Position numbers and translations under genes: made by a program. DNA of 60,000 nucleotides from Takakia lepidozioides (taxonomy: Eukaryota; Streptophyta; Takakiopsida; Takakiales; Takakiaceae). Under the pieces are notes generated by a model, which made no database searches, was not told the DNA's origin, and saw nothing but the letters and a program-made list of their open reading frames with translations. The first letter of the stretch is position 1. Each line of letters begins with the position of its first letter. The DNA is taken from NCBI GenBank assembly GCA_030704615.1, contig CM060733.1:75742907-75802906 (forward strand), written 5' to 3'. Shown here in pieces: positions 1 through 11,245 of the stretch.

Positions 1-1839
1 CCTGGAAATGTTTCAGATTTCCACAGACGGGGTAATTTTGTAGGAGACTCCTATTTACATTGCCCACACCAAGTCATGGGCTTCCTATGAGCAAGTGGGT
101 AGGCAATAGGCAAGGGACCCCGGTAGGGTGTCCTTTCTACTTTTGAAGATGCATTTTGAGGTCCTCCAAGCCTTGAATGAGATCTTTTTTCCTTGTCGAA
201 TTCCACGGCTAATGCCTTCCCAGAGCCACAAGAATGCATGTGGCACTGTCTCTCATCTATCCTCAAAGGACTTGATGGTTTCGTGTTTCTTCCTCTCATG
301 TGACCACAAACTTGGAGATGATTCAAGCGCTGCAACTGATGTTCCTCTAGTTGTCTCTCTCCACCAAACTTTGTGGTAATATTCTGAGTACTATTATTAC
401 AAGTATTCTACAAGAGACTCAATTGGTACCTACTAGACTGGCACCCAAATCTTGATGGTCGGTGGCCGCCCCAGTGTCAGAGAGCAGTCGTGGTCAACTG
501 CCTGCACTTTCCTGCAATCACACCTTCATTGTGTTTGAACTTTGTACTGCACTGCCCTGTCCCATGTTGGTGTCTCTGATTGCTGCTCAATGCTCATAAT
601 GCAAGCCGAGGAGTTCTATTTGGTCTGCCGCTACAGGCTGTGGCTGCTCATCACGCTTATCTACCGATATGAGAGAAACATATATACCCACGACAGAAGG
701 GTTCTTAAACACACAAATGTGTGCATGATCTGGCTCTCCGGGGGTTTAAAATTGTTTCCCCTCCAATGATTCTGGGTAAGTTTTGTGAAGGCGGGGTAGA
801 AAAGAACGAGACGGTGATTCAAGACATCAAAAGCTCCGCTGGGCCCCGGATTTATAGAGATATGCAAGGTGCACACACACGGAGCAAGAGAAGGGACGAC
901 AGACAGGCAGAACACACATGGCCGCGGTGAATCAGGCAATCTGGAAAGGCAGCTTCTCACAGTAATGCGGCTTGTCTTTTCCAGCACTTGTGGTCATGCA
1001 TGCAAGAATATAGGCGTGCAACGCGCTGCTTTGACTGGCCCGCTCAGAACCTTGTTGGGTCCTCCACCATGGCTGACATGAGCAAGAAGAAAAAGTATGT
1101 ACTGCGGCACAATTCATACATACTTCATCCTCAACAACAACAACATTTTGATTCATACCTCTCTCTAGGTACTAGCAGGTGAGCTGTACAAACAACTTTG
1201 ACGCCGACAATTTGGGTCGTGTACAACGACTCGTAAAAAAACAAATAAGAGGGTTTTATGGCATACTGGACACCGTCCAAGTAGTCACACAAGACGAGAG
1301 AGGCTGGCTGTGCACACCCAAGAAGTACTGCATTCTTTGCTGTTGTGTCCAGACGGAAGCAAGTACCAATTTCTTATACGGAAGGAGCTCCGAGGAATGA
1401 ATCGTGTTGACTGCAGAGTGATGATCCGGAGCTACTTTTGTCAACAGATCACCCCAACCCCAACTGCGAGAGCTGGCTGCCTGGGGACGAGGTACCCAGT
1501 ACGAAATTTGGGGTTGGCACTCCGTTGGATCCACAAACATTCCCCAATACACGTGGTTGTGTGAATGCCAATGGCAAGCTATCACAACCTCCATCACTAG
1601 TGTTGCATCTGCCTGCTTCCTACTCATCCACATGTACACGAGTGAGTCCAAAACAGAAAGCGTGAGATGATGAGCTAGTTGGTTACAATCCGCACAAGTG
1701 CAAAGCTGTTTTAGACTAAGTTATGTACATACATAATCCAACCCCAAAATGTGAACTAGTGTGATGCTGCTTATCTGCATCACAGCTGTTCACTCTCAAC
1801 TATTATCGCGTGGGCCCGGGTCGATAATTGTAATAATTG
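1..1839. other. No recognisable gene
   Basis: Short open frames occur on both strands but none shows a recognisable domain, credible splice structure or homology to other parts of the window. Composition is mixed and without long tandem repeats. I see nothing here that I can support as a gene; it is the left flank of the copia insertion. Confidence 0.6.
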
Positions 1840-1844
1840 AGTGC

Positions 1845-2227
1845 TGTTGGAAATCAACTCCTTACCAAGTTACCTCTACTCAGAGTTGATGTGATGACAA
1901 GTTAGACTTCAATAATAGCAATGTTGCAAATCAAATCAAATCACAGTTAACAATAGAGAAAAGTCTCAGTTAGTTAAAGATTAAGTTATTATTAGCGACT
2001 CAAGTTATTAGTGACTCAAGTGAGTGTACCAGAATAGAAGTTGGAGATAACTCAAGTTAAGCATGGTGTTATGCTATAGTTATCTCAGCTATTCCTGGAA
2101 TAGGCTTTGAGTATAAATGGGGAGAGCTCGGAGGGGGTGATACACAACATGTTGTGGTCCTATGGTTGGGTAGAGAGTTCTAGTAATCAATTCATATTTT
2201 ATCTCTATTCTCTGTCGAATTCCAACA
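1845..2227 (+). repeat. 5' LTR of copia element
   Basis: 383-bp LTR with an 8-bp terminal inverted repeat (TGTTGGAA / TTCCAACA). It aligns along its length with the 3' LTR at 6067-6426. A TATA-like stretch (GTATAAAT near 2110) lies in the expected promoter position of the LTR. Confidence 0.93.
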
Positions 2228-2239
2228 TGGTATCAGAGC
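2228..2239 (+). other. Primer binding site, tRNA-iMet type
   Basis: TGGTATCAGAGC directly abuts the 5' LTR. It is the standard plant copia primer site, complementary to the 3' end of initiator methionine tRNA, where minus-strand synthesis begins. Confidence 0.93.
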
Positions 2240-2363
2240 GAGGTTTTCTGTAAAAGATAGAGGGAGATGAGTATTTTATTCACAACCCATAGGTTTGAGT
2301 GCTTGGTGTTAGATTTGAAAATTTGAAGGTGTTTTGTACTTGGCAAAACATCAGACTATCATC

Positions 2364-2890
2364 ATGACATCTTCTGCTTATCGTACCCGAGTCGAGATGG
2401 TCACAATTTTCATACATGGAAAATTAAGATGGAATGCATTCTTCTTGAGAAAGATCTGTGCGAGATAACATTAGGAGAAGCGGTTGCACCAGTTCAAGTG
2501 CAGCCTGAAGATGGAGAGATCATAGCCACAGGGATCACTTCTGAGCAACGACTTTTTGAGAAGAAATATAAGTTAACTTGAGGAACTATGGTGTTGAATG
2601 TGGCTGATTCAATACTTCATCATGTTGCACATGCTAAAACTGCTAAAGAAGTGTGGACCAATCTATGTATCAATTTTGAAAGTAAGCATGTCATCAATCG
2701 GCTATATCTTAACCAAGAGTTGTAAGTTGGAGGAAGGAAGTTAAGTTTAAGAAGAAGAAACACGGGCTCTGTTTCTATTGTGGCATGAGAGGTCATTATG
2801 CATGTGACTGCTTCAAGAAAAAGCTAGACAATGAGAAGAAGAAGTATCAAAGTGAGGTGTCAGCGGCAATTATGGCTGACAGAATTGAAT
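2364..2890 (+). pseudogene. copia gag remnant with CCHC zinc knuckle
   Basis: Capsid (gag) region of the copia element. The frame is broken by several stops and shifts, so no long open frame survives. A clear CX2CX4HX4C zinc knuckle is encoded at about 2770-2811 (Cys, Cys, His and Cys all present), the nucleic-acid-binding motif of Gag. The upstream part, beginning at an ATG at 2364, includes a Trp-x-x-Lys-rich stretch typical of copia gag. It lies between the primer site and the integrase, as expected. Confidence 0.8.
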
Positions 2891-3209
2891 TTCTTGTTGT
2901 AGTTTTGTCAATCTCTACAAGTTGTAGAGATGTATCATTGATTAAGTAACATCTCAACATATGACGTTCCAAAAGGAAGCATTCTCAACCTTCAAAGAAC
3001 TGTATGTGGGTCACAAGGTGTATCTTGGAGACAGCAGTACTAGTCTTGATATCCATGAAAAAGTACTGTTGTGTTTCAATTATCATCTGGAGTGTCTAAA
3101 GGGATTGGATGAGTTCTTTTTGTTTCTGGATTGACAAATAACATGTTGTCAGTTAGTCAGCTAACTGAGCAAGGTCTTTACGGTTGAATTTTCTACCAAT
3201 CATTGTTGG

Positions 3210-4250
3210 GTGAAGATCGGCAATGAAGTGATAGCTGAGGCAGTGCAAGATGCAAGATTGTACAAGCTGGTTGGGGCTGTCCAGGCTTTACATGCAGATT
3301 GTAATACTACTCTAGTCAAGCAGAGTGACATCTGGCATCAGAAACTTGGACATGTCTCAATGCAAAGTTTGGCATGCATGTCAGCTAACAATTTGGTTGA
3401 AGGCATGGATCTTATATGAGATCAAATGTTGAGTTTTTGTGACGAATGTGTGTATGGTAAACACCATTGCAACTCATTTCCAAAAGATGGAGGTTCTCGA
3501 GTAAAGAAGGTTTTGGAGCTAGTGCATACAGATCTATACGGTCCTATGATAACTGAATCTCATGGAGGTGCAAAGTATTTATTGACCTTCATTGATGATT
3601 TTTCCAGGAAACCATTTCTCTACACGATGCAAAACAAGTCTGGAGTTCTCAACAGGTTCAAAATGTTCAAAGCTTTGGTGGATAGAAAATATCAAAACAC
3701 TTCGTGTGATGGAGGTGGTTAGTACATCTCAAAGAATTTTAATCAGTCCTGTAAGGAGAATGGTATTGTGAAACAATCAACCACACCATATACGCCGCCA
3801 GAGCATAATCACAATTGTTGAAAGTGTGAGGTGTATGTTGCAACATATGAGGTTGGACCACCGTTTTTCGGCAGAAGCAGTGGCGACTGCAACATATCTC
3901 CATAATCGACTTCCTACTAAGACAATCTCTACAAAGACACCTGAAGAGGTTTGGAAGGGTGAGAACTTTTAATTGATCATTTGCACGTCTTTGGGTGTGT
4001 TGCATTTGCCAATGTTCCAAAAGAGGTAAGGAAGAAATTAGATGCAAAAACAATCAAGTGTATCTTCATTGGTTATTGTGAAGAGACCAAAGGATATAAG
4101 TTGTATAACCCTGAGAGCAAGTATGTAATCATCAGTCGTGATGTTATATTCAATGAGTCTAGGAACTTTCATCAAGAAACAGTAGTTCCAAGTTTGGACC
4201 ATGAAAAAGAGAACTTGGCTCTAACTCATAAAGATAAAATGGGATGTTGA
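3210..4250 (+). pseudogene. copia GAG-pre-integrase and integrase remnant
   Basis: Three open pieces (3210-3419, 3426-3722, 3981-4250) in different frames together cover the copia integrase. The first holds the pre-integrase His motif (HQKLGHVS). The second holds the start of the DDE core, with HTDLYGP carrying the first catalytic Asp and TFIDDFS after it. The second catalytic block reads CDGGG followed by a TAG stop where Glu is expected (about 3708-3722). The third piece has the conserved HVFGCVAFANVP and IFIGY segments of the C-terminal part. The enzyme would insert the DNA copy into the genome; stops and shifts make it inactive. Confidence 0.88.
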
Positions 4251-4461
4251 GGATATTGTTGAGGTTCAGATGGAGGAGATACAATCTACTATGATTGAAA
4301 AACCGTCAAACGTTTCTTCTACCTATTTCATTGACAGTGATGAACCTCAAAGTGTGTCAGATGCAATGAGGAGTGGAAATTCTTCACACTAGAAGAAAGC
4401 TATGGCATCTGAGTTTCAGTCTCTTTAGGATAATAAGACTTGAAGTCTTGTTAAACTTCCA

Positions 4462-5930
4462 CCTGGACGACAGCCTGTTGGCTGCAAATGGATTTTCAAG
4501 GTTAAGTACAATGTAGATGGTTCTGTAGCAAGGTACAAAGCTCGTTTGGTTGCAAAGGGATTTTCACAAATTGAAGGTATTGATTACAATGAAACCTTCT
4601 ACCCATTGCACGGATGGAGTCAATTCGAGTGATTCTTGCGTTTGCTATCGTTGAAAATCTTGAGGTACATCAGATATTGGATGTATGTACAACCTTTCTC
4701 AATGGAGATCTTGTGGAAGAAATATATATGGACCAGCCAGAGGGATTTGTTGTAAAAGGGAAAGAGATGATGGTGTGTAAACTCCTCAAGTCCTTGTATG
4801 GTTTGAAGCAATCCCCTAGGGCATGGAATGACAAGATTGATGCATATTTCATGGCTGAAGAGTTTGAGAGGAGCTCTGCTGATTATAGTGTTTACTATAA
4901 GAGGGCTCATGGAAACTCTTTTGTGATCATAACATTGTATGTTGACGATCTGATTTTGGTCTCTAATGACTTGGCTTTGTTGAAAAAGACAAAGAGTGAT
5001 ATCTCAAAGAAGTTTGAGATGGTAGATCTGAAAAAGATCTAGTACTGCTTAGGGGTATCGGTATCTCATGTTCGACAAGACCGAGCGATTTATCTGAACC
5101 AGCGTAAGTATCTTGAAGATATCTTAAGGCGCTTCGGTATGGCTGAAAGTATGTCGGTAAATACCCCGTTTGTTCCAAATTGCAAACTCTAAAAGGAAAT
5201 GAGTCCTAAGAATGCTGCAGACTTGGAGACAATGAGAAATGTTCCCTATTAGAGTGTTGTGGGAAGTCTCATGTATGCAATGGTCTGTACTAGGCCAAAT
5301 ATTGCACAAGCACTGGGGGTCGTAAGCCAATTTGTGGCTAACCCTGTGCAACTCCATTGGGTTGCAGTAAAGCGAATTTTCCGTTATCTGAGATGCACAT
5401 TGGACTATGGTCTATGCTTGAGAAATAACAATGATAAAGTTGGGTTGTCCAACCAAGTGGATTCATATGGTATCTTAAATAGTGCTTCCAAAATCACAGT
5501 GCTATACGGCTATTGTAATGCAGACTGGGCTGGTAATGTTGATGACTGTCATTCTACATCTGACTATGTCTTATGCTAGCAAATGGAGCTGTTAGCTAGA
5601 GCTGCAAGAAGCAATCTACAATTGCTATGTCCTCAAATGAGGCGAAATATATGGCTATATCTCAAACTACAAGGCAGACATTGTGGTTATCATCATTTCT
5701 CTCTTCTATTGGTCGTCCACAGAAGGATACCATGGTCATATATGATGACAACCAAGGGTATATTGCTCTCTCGAAGAATCCAACTTTTCATGCTCGCATA
5801 AAGCATATTGAGATTCATCATCACCTGGTACGAGAGAAGACTGAAGCTGGAATTGTCAAATTGATATATATTGCGACAGGCAGAGAGGTCTCCCACCATA
5901 AGGCCCGAAGTTTTACTCCAGTTGACTTTA
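4462..5930 (+). pseudogene. copia reverse transcriptase and RNase H remnant
   Basis: Reverse transcriptase of copia type. Visible motifs are [11 protein letters not shown] near 4540, FLNGDL near 4700, LLKSLYGLKQSPRAW near 4790, and the polymerase active site YVDD at 4938-4949. RNase H follows: CTRPNIAQALG near 5290, RYLRCT near 5390, DWAG near 5525, then a frameshift into NEAKY, DNQ and a His-rich HIEIHHHLVRE block (5627-5860). A stop at 5041 and others (for example 5252, 5577) break the chain. The order and spacing are normal for the family; only the reading frame is lost. Confidence 0.93.
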
Positions 5931-6057
5931 AATCCAGATGCATTGCACATAAATTACAACAACATGGTTGCAGATATACTGGTCCAAAAGGACTTAGTGC
6001 TGAAAAACATGAACGCTTTCGAGGTTTGATGGGAGTAGTTAAGTGTTTAACTTGGTT

Positions 6058-6066
6058 GAATGGGGG
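6058..6066 (+). other. Polypurine tract of copia element
   Basis: GAATGGGGG immediately precedes the TGTTGG start of the 3' LTR, the expected plus-strand primer for retrotransposon replication. Confidence 0.75.
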
Positions 6067-6426
6067 TGTTGGAAATCAACTCTTTACCACGTTACCGCTA
6101 CTTAAAATTACTCTGATGACAAGTCAGACCTCAATAATAGCAGTGCTGACAAGTCACAGTTAACAATAGAGATAAGCCTCAGTTAGCTAAAATTAACTTC
6201 AGTTATTAGTGACTCCAGTCAGTGTACTGGAATAGAAGTTGGAGATAACTCAAGTTAAGCATGGTGTTATGCTATAGTTATCTCAGTTATTCCTAGAATA
6301 GAGTTTGAGTATAAATAGGGAGAGCTCGGAGGGGTGGATACACAGCATGTTGTGGTCATATGGTTGGGCGGAGAATTCTCAGTAATCAATTCATCTTTTA
6401 GCTTTATTCTCTGTCGAATTCCACCA
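6067..6426 (+). repeat. 3' LTR of copia element
   Basis: 360-bp LTR, start TGTTGGAAATCAACTC, end TTCCACCA, collinear with the 5' LTR but with several indels. The next five bases, AGTGC, repeat those left of the 5' LTR. Confidence 0.93.
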
Positions 6427-6599
6427 AGTGCTAAGGTAAAACCATTGCATGCACTCAGGCATAATAATATTAATAAACAGGGCCATTCTGCTTATATCTC
6501 ATTTTAGACATGCCATTGTCTGTTCATATTAGCGTCTTAAAGACGCGTGTCTTCCGACAACGGTCGGTGGAGACCTCCCTCCGGCCGGACCTCCTTCCA

Positions 6600-6735
6600 T
6601 TGCCAAGCCGAGTCTAGTCTAGTGATCAAGGACATACATCGCTTCACTAGTGGTTGTGGGTTCGAACCACATGTTGGATGTCAAGAAGGTGTCCGAGTTC
6701 CACTGGAAGGTAAAAGACACCATAATTTAGACTTG
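6600..6735 (+). mobile_element. tRNA-derived SINE-like copy
   Basis: A stretch resembling a tRNA gene head: A-box-like TAGTCTAGTGATCAAGG near 6612 and a perfect B-box GGGTTCGAACC near 6657-6668. It is followed by a body shared with the copies at 8551-8724 and 21698-21878 (a GGATGTCAAGAAGGTGTCC-like segment, then GGAAGG and GACACCATAA). It reads in the plus direction. I could not fix the ends or a target duplication for this copy. Confidence 0.6.
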
Positions 6736-7585
6736 CTGAAGATGAGACGTCCATATTTTATTTTTCACAAAATCCTCTTAGATTAATGTCAATAAATATG
6801 ACTGATATTAGATTAATATCCAAAAATTTAAAAGTGGAATTTATGACAAGCGTAGTAGTTAAGTGGTTATTCTAATATGGTCATGATATGGTTGTAACTT
6901 ATTTTGAAACATGTATGTGCACTAAAAGTAACCATCTCTACGTCCAATAATTTTATGTTTTTATTTTGGAAAAAAAATTAATTCTGTATGTCCATGATAG
7001 AAAAAAGGGAACCTCTCTCAACTGGCGCCACAAGAGAGCAAGAGATCAGAAGCTCAAAATGCAGCTCAAGTTCTGAATTTGCTGAAATTTACATCATTTT
7101 CCAAATCTGCAACTGTCTTGCATAAGGACTCCCTTTTGTAGGCTATGCTCCTTTCCTGTAGGCTAAGCTTAGCGGCCTCCCCCCATTCCCCCACTCACTC
7201 TTATTCACCACAATTCCCTCCCCGCTCCCAGCTCTCAACATCTGCTCTCGCTCTTATATATTTGGTTACGGGGCAGTTTCCCCTAGCACTAGCTTGCTTA
7301 GTTTCTTGATCACGGGATAGTTTCCCCACAGTAAGCCTTCACGGCCTGAACGGTGGTTATTTTTTCTACCAAACACTTCTTATGTTTTCTCGGACTTTTA
7401 GGTCATTTTGCTATAAAGTTAAATGAGGCCATTGTCCCTCTTTCTTTAGAATTATTTTAAATGAAAAAATAAAAAATGTAGCTGCAACGTGAAGTGGCTC
7501 TTTAGTTACATCAGCTTTGACAAGAGTCTTCTTTTTCTTTTCTTTTTTCTTAAGAAAATAAAAGGGGATGGAGGCATATGAAGCT
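6736..7585. other. No gene seen
   Basis: AT-rich DNA up to about 7000, then a more mixed segment (7000-7585) without a recognisable frame. Nothing is supported beyond the repeat that begins at 7586. Confidence 0.5.
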
Positions 7586-8054
7586 CGATTCCGGCACCGG
7601 GCCATGATTCCCCTTCCCCTACTGGGATTACCTTTGAAGTGGGGATTATAGTCAGCAAAGCAGGCCTTCCAAGAAGACATAATCTATACCAGAAGAACCA
7701 ATGAGGCTACACATCTAGCTCACTTTACATTCTCATCATATATACAATCTAGCACATCAATCGTACATTGTTGAGATCAAACCACCACTACCTCCAGGCC
7801 CACGTGACTCGTTTAAATAGAAGTGCCAAAGCTTAATCAGGAATGACAGGTGTCATGCTTTAGCTGGCTGCTTAGATTACAATTCATGTCATCATCCATA
7901 GATCAGCTGCTGCTTAGGATAACCATCTAATCTGAAAGTAGTTGTTATAATAAAAAAAGATACTTAATTAAAAATAGGTTCATCCAACGCGAAGTCATCC
8001 CTTTCCACCTACTAACTGTCCATCCATAATGGGGAATAAGAGAAGGGAAGGAAT
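7586..8054 (-). repeat. LTR-like direct repeat, left copy
   Basis: 469 bp closely matching 13271-13736 in the same orientation, with scattered substitutions and small indels. Homology begins at CGATTCCGGC and ends at GGGAAGGAAT. On the minus strand it would be the 3' LTR. Confidence 0.8.
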
Positions 8055-8059
8055 ACGTA

Positions 8060-9430
8060 TTGACAAACTGAAAAATAAAACGGCGGTAGTGAGAATCTAA
8101 GCCAAGAAAGGCTTTGACACATTGTTTGTCGCGAGGAATGGGTACTCCCATGCAGCTTGAATCTTGCTGGGGTCAGGGATGATGCCAACAGCTGAAAGCA
8201 GGTGGCCCAGGAAGTATAAGTTCTCCATACAAAAATCGCACTTCGTAGCTTTGACTTTGAGTCTTGCAGCCCTGAATCTGCACATTACTCTTTGCAAATC
8301 CAATAGGTGAGTCTCAAAGTTTGTGGAGTAAACATTGATGTCATCAATGTAGACAAAAGCACATTCCCAATGGAAATTGCCCAAAATGACATCCATTAAA
8401 CGCTGGAATGTAGCAGTGGCGTTGCAAAGCCCGAAAGACATTGTTGGCAAACTGGTACATGCCCATTCTATAAGTAAAGGCCGTTTTTTCTTTGGCAGCA
8501 GCTGCCAAAGGCACTTGCCAAAAGCCAATTGCAAGATCCAGCGAAGAAAAAGGTGGACGCGTTGCCGAAGCAAGTGTAACTTATGGTGTCACTTGACCCC
8601 ATAGGGCTACTGCCTTCCGATGGGAATTAGGTGGACACCGTAATGACTTCCAACAGGTGGATTGAACCCACAACCATGCGTGAGAGGGTATGTGCCCTTA
8701 CCACTGGGCTACATGCTGGTTGTCTCCAGCGAAGAAAAGATGGTAGGCGCACCATTTAATTGATCCAAAGTCTCATTGATTTGAGGCAAAGGGTATACAT
8801 TTCTCTTGGTAATTGCATTCAAACGTCAAAAGTCAACACAAAAAACGGGTGGACCCATCCTTTTGCCTACTAAAACGATCGGACTAGCCCAAGGTGATAT
8901 AGAAGGAGTAATCACACCAGCAACAAGTATGCAACTTATTTCTTCTTGTATGACTTTGCGCTCACGGACACTCTCATGGTAGGCATATTGTTTAATTGCT
9001 TTACCTTCAGTGATAATGTCGTATTGCAGGATGTCAGTTCTACCCAGATCATGAGGCCCTTGGCTAAGGATATCAAAGTTACGTTGTATAAATTGATGAA
9101 ATCGAACCTTGTGGTCTTCAGTGAAATGATCTCCCACCTTAATGTCATGAAGCACCTGTTGGAAGTGAGTCTCCTGATTTGGAGTGAGGGCTGTGGAAGC
9201 AACTGGCCCCTTATGGTCTGCAAAGGCTTGCAACTGATCGGTAGGTGAGTCCACCATCCTATGTCCTGCAAACTCAAGGCACCCTGAACAGAGGACATAT
9301 CTGAGAGTGGCAGGGCTGTCAGTCGAGCAAGAACCTGACCTTTGCGAATGTTAACATTGATCCGTTCAGGATTGGCAATCAGCAAACGAACCTCTCCTTC
9401 AAAAACCTCGGTCAGTGACTCCGGATACAA
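8060..9430 (-). pseudogene. Ty3/gypsy reverse transcriptase remnant
   Basis: Minus-strand RT in pieces: 9257-8826 holds the N-terminal palm (a PWASPIVLV-like motif and a VDF motif at the end), and 8573-8097 holds a SFGLCNA-like segment and the catalytic YIDD (8340-8351). The latter is followed by the FLGHL and I.PDPSKI blocks. The connection-like segment KAFLGLDSHYRRFI appears in a shifted frame at about 8060-8125, where the frame ends in the LTR-like repeat. The two main pieces are separated by a SINE at 8551-8724. RNase H and integrase are absent. Confidence 0.9.
8551..8724 (-). mobile_element. tRNA-derived SINE with 14-bp target duplication
   Basis: Inserted in the gypsy RT. The 14-bp duplication TCCAGCGAAGAAAA stands at 8537-8550 and 8725-8738. 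Read on the minus strand, the 174-bp body begins with an A-box-like TAGCCCAGTGGTAA and a B-box GGGTTCAATCC, then a non-tRNA body shared with 21698-21878. Long target duplications and a tRNA-like head are hallmarks of LINE-mobilised SINEs. Its position dates it as younger than the gypsy element. Confidence 0.88.
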
Positions 9431-9773
9431 TCAGGCAGTGTTTCTGCAAGGTTAGTTTTTTCCAACCCTCCACTTCAAGGGAATAACCTTGGGGACAAAC
9501 AAAGGAGTTTTTGGACGCCGGTAAGGGTGGACCACCTTTTTTACCCGGAGAGGGGAATTGCCATTGATGTAAGCAATCAGCATTTGCAGCTTTAAATTGA
9601 CTGAATCTAGACCAGTTGTATAAGTGAAAACCCACCTGTTCACGCATCGTGTCAACCTGCACTTTTATTTTAGCATAATTAGCCATGGAAGTACCAGCAG
9701 CAAGTGTAACAGGAGCAAGGGTGACCTTGTATGGATTGCCTTCGCCATTACGTAGCCACATAACACTGCCCAA
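9399..9773 (-). pseudogene. gypsy pol segment between protease and RT
   Basis: Minus-strand open frame of about 124 codons lying between the retropepsin-like piece and the RT. No catalytic motif is visible. From position it is the protease-RT spacer of the same gypsy element. It continues into 9430-8936 in another frame, whose first residues resemble the pre-RT segment of gypsy Pol. Confidence 0.5.
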
Positions 9774-9875
9774 GACGTCAATACTGGGGCCCCTTTCATC
9801 TAGCCTCTAGAGGCCCAACAAAAACTATTCACCCAGTGTGACAATGCAAGTCAGTACTATAGTTTTTCCACTAAC

Positions 9876-10151
9876 TCAAATGGGCAGAGTAACTAATCCA
9901 ATGGGCTCGTATGTTGTACCGTCAGCAATAGTGACTTCTAGGCCTTTGGCAGATTGGAGTTTGAGGCCCAATACACGAACCACACTGAGGGGAATGGCGG
10001 ACATAGTGCAACCTCTGTCAATGATATAGAAAAAGGAAAGATGACCCACATGGCATTGTGTCATCAAAGGATGGACACGAATTCTACTGACCTTCCTGAG
10101 GGCTTCACAGTGGAGAAGCTTGAAGTCATGGGACAACACTGCACTCACCAT
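9876..10151 (-). pseudogene. Retropepsin-like protease remnant of gypsy element
   Basis: Minus-strand frame with a retropepsin-like core: a hydrophobic strand then Asp-Arg-Gly where Asp-Ser/Thr-Gly is expected. It is followed by a leucine-rich strand and a V.IADGT segment, matching the flap region of plant gypsy proteases. The DRG in place of DSG/DTG would destroy the active site. It lies between gag and RT in the correct order. Confidence 0.7.
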
Positions 10152-10269
10152 TGCTTTAGGGTTCTGAAGCTAATCGTCTGGCACCCTCACAGACGACCGT
10201 GGTCGTTTAAAGCCCCTTTATATGTTTTCTCCTTCTCAAATTGTTCAATGAGGGCTGGCAACTGGGACA

Positions 10270-11245
10270 TATATGGGCAGAACCTGGTGTAATGGTCAGT
10301 AGACTTATAGATCATACAAGCAGAAGCTGAGTTTTTGTTCTCATACCTAGCCCAAGTGTGCATGGTGCCCCGATAACCAGCCCTAGTGTTAGCAGGGCCT
10401 TGGCAGCTTGATTGATCAGACCTAGAAGCCCGCTAGCCGACCTCATCACTTTACATGACCATGATCTGGTCTTGCACTTCATTGCGAAGTGCTTGCATCT
10501 CATGCACAATTGTGGGAAGTAGCTTGAATCTGCAGTGTTCTTAACCCCAGAATGCCCGTCAGTTAGGTCAATGCCTCTGTAATCGCTTCACAGTTGTGTC
10601 TGTCGGGAGGGCTGATGAGTCATGCCAGCTGTGGCAGCTTTGAGGCGGAGCCTCTCTTCAACAAGCCCCACCATCTCATCTTCATATTGATAACTCTGTT
10701 TTTGCATAAAGATTTGTTCAGCTGGGGGCAACCCCTTGATGAAGTAGTGCTTCATGATCGCAGAACGCTCAAAAAGAATATTGAAAACTGTACACACGGC
10801 TATTATACGTAAGTCAGTGTAATATTTCCATAAGCTGTCACCAGGTATGAACACCAAGTTAGGAATTGTGTAAGCTATGGGCTGGTCAGCACGAAACAGT
10901 CTACTAGTCAATCCCTTTGCCTCATCCCAAGTCAATTCTTATTTGTCCCGAATGCTAGATTCAAGATCTTTCTAGCCTCATCTTTCAAACAGACCCGGAA
11001 TGACTTGACATTCATGAACTTCTGGGGAACTGAATTTATCTCTCTGCTAATCTCAAAAAACTCCAAGAATGACTCAAATCTTCACCCAAATTGTACTCAG
11101 GGTATTGTTGTTTGTGCATTTTGTCTGCAGAATCAACTGACTTGGTCACAGAGTTCCCCGAACTGTTTTGATTGATTAACATTTTCATGAGGGGAGGACA
11201 GTTTGAGATAACCCCCATGGCCTCACACAGTTCATCAACATCCAC
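10270..11245 (-). pseudogene. gypsy gag remnant with degenerate zinc knuckle
   Basis: Minus-strand pieces at 11245-11036, 10935-10588 and 10509-10312. The middle piece has the Trp-rich and Leu-rich helical pattern of plant gypsy capsid. Near 10320-10270 a zinc knuckle is readable as C-x2-Y-x4-H-x4-C, that is, with the second Cys changed to Tyr. Stops separate the pieces, so Gag cannot be made. Confidence 0.7.

Larger units (their letters stand above)
1845..6426 (+). mobile_element. Ty1/copia LTR retrotransposon, complete but decayed
   Basis: This is a full-length element of about 4.6 kb. It starts TGTTGGAA and ends TTCCACCA, and is flanked by the 5-bp target duplication AGTGC (1840-1844 and 6427-6431). 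It has a 5' LTR, a primer site matching the 3' end of initiator tRNA-Met, then gag, integrase and reverse transcriptase/RNase H in the copia order, a polypurine tract and a 3' LTR. Protein order gag-IN-RT is diagnostic of copia, not gypsy. Many stops and frameshifts break every domain, and the two LTRs differ by indels (383 versus 360 bp), so the insertion is old and cannot act on its own. Confidence 0.95.
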
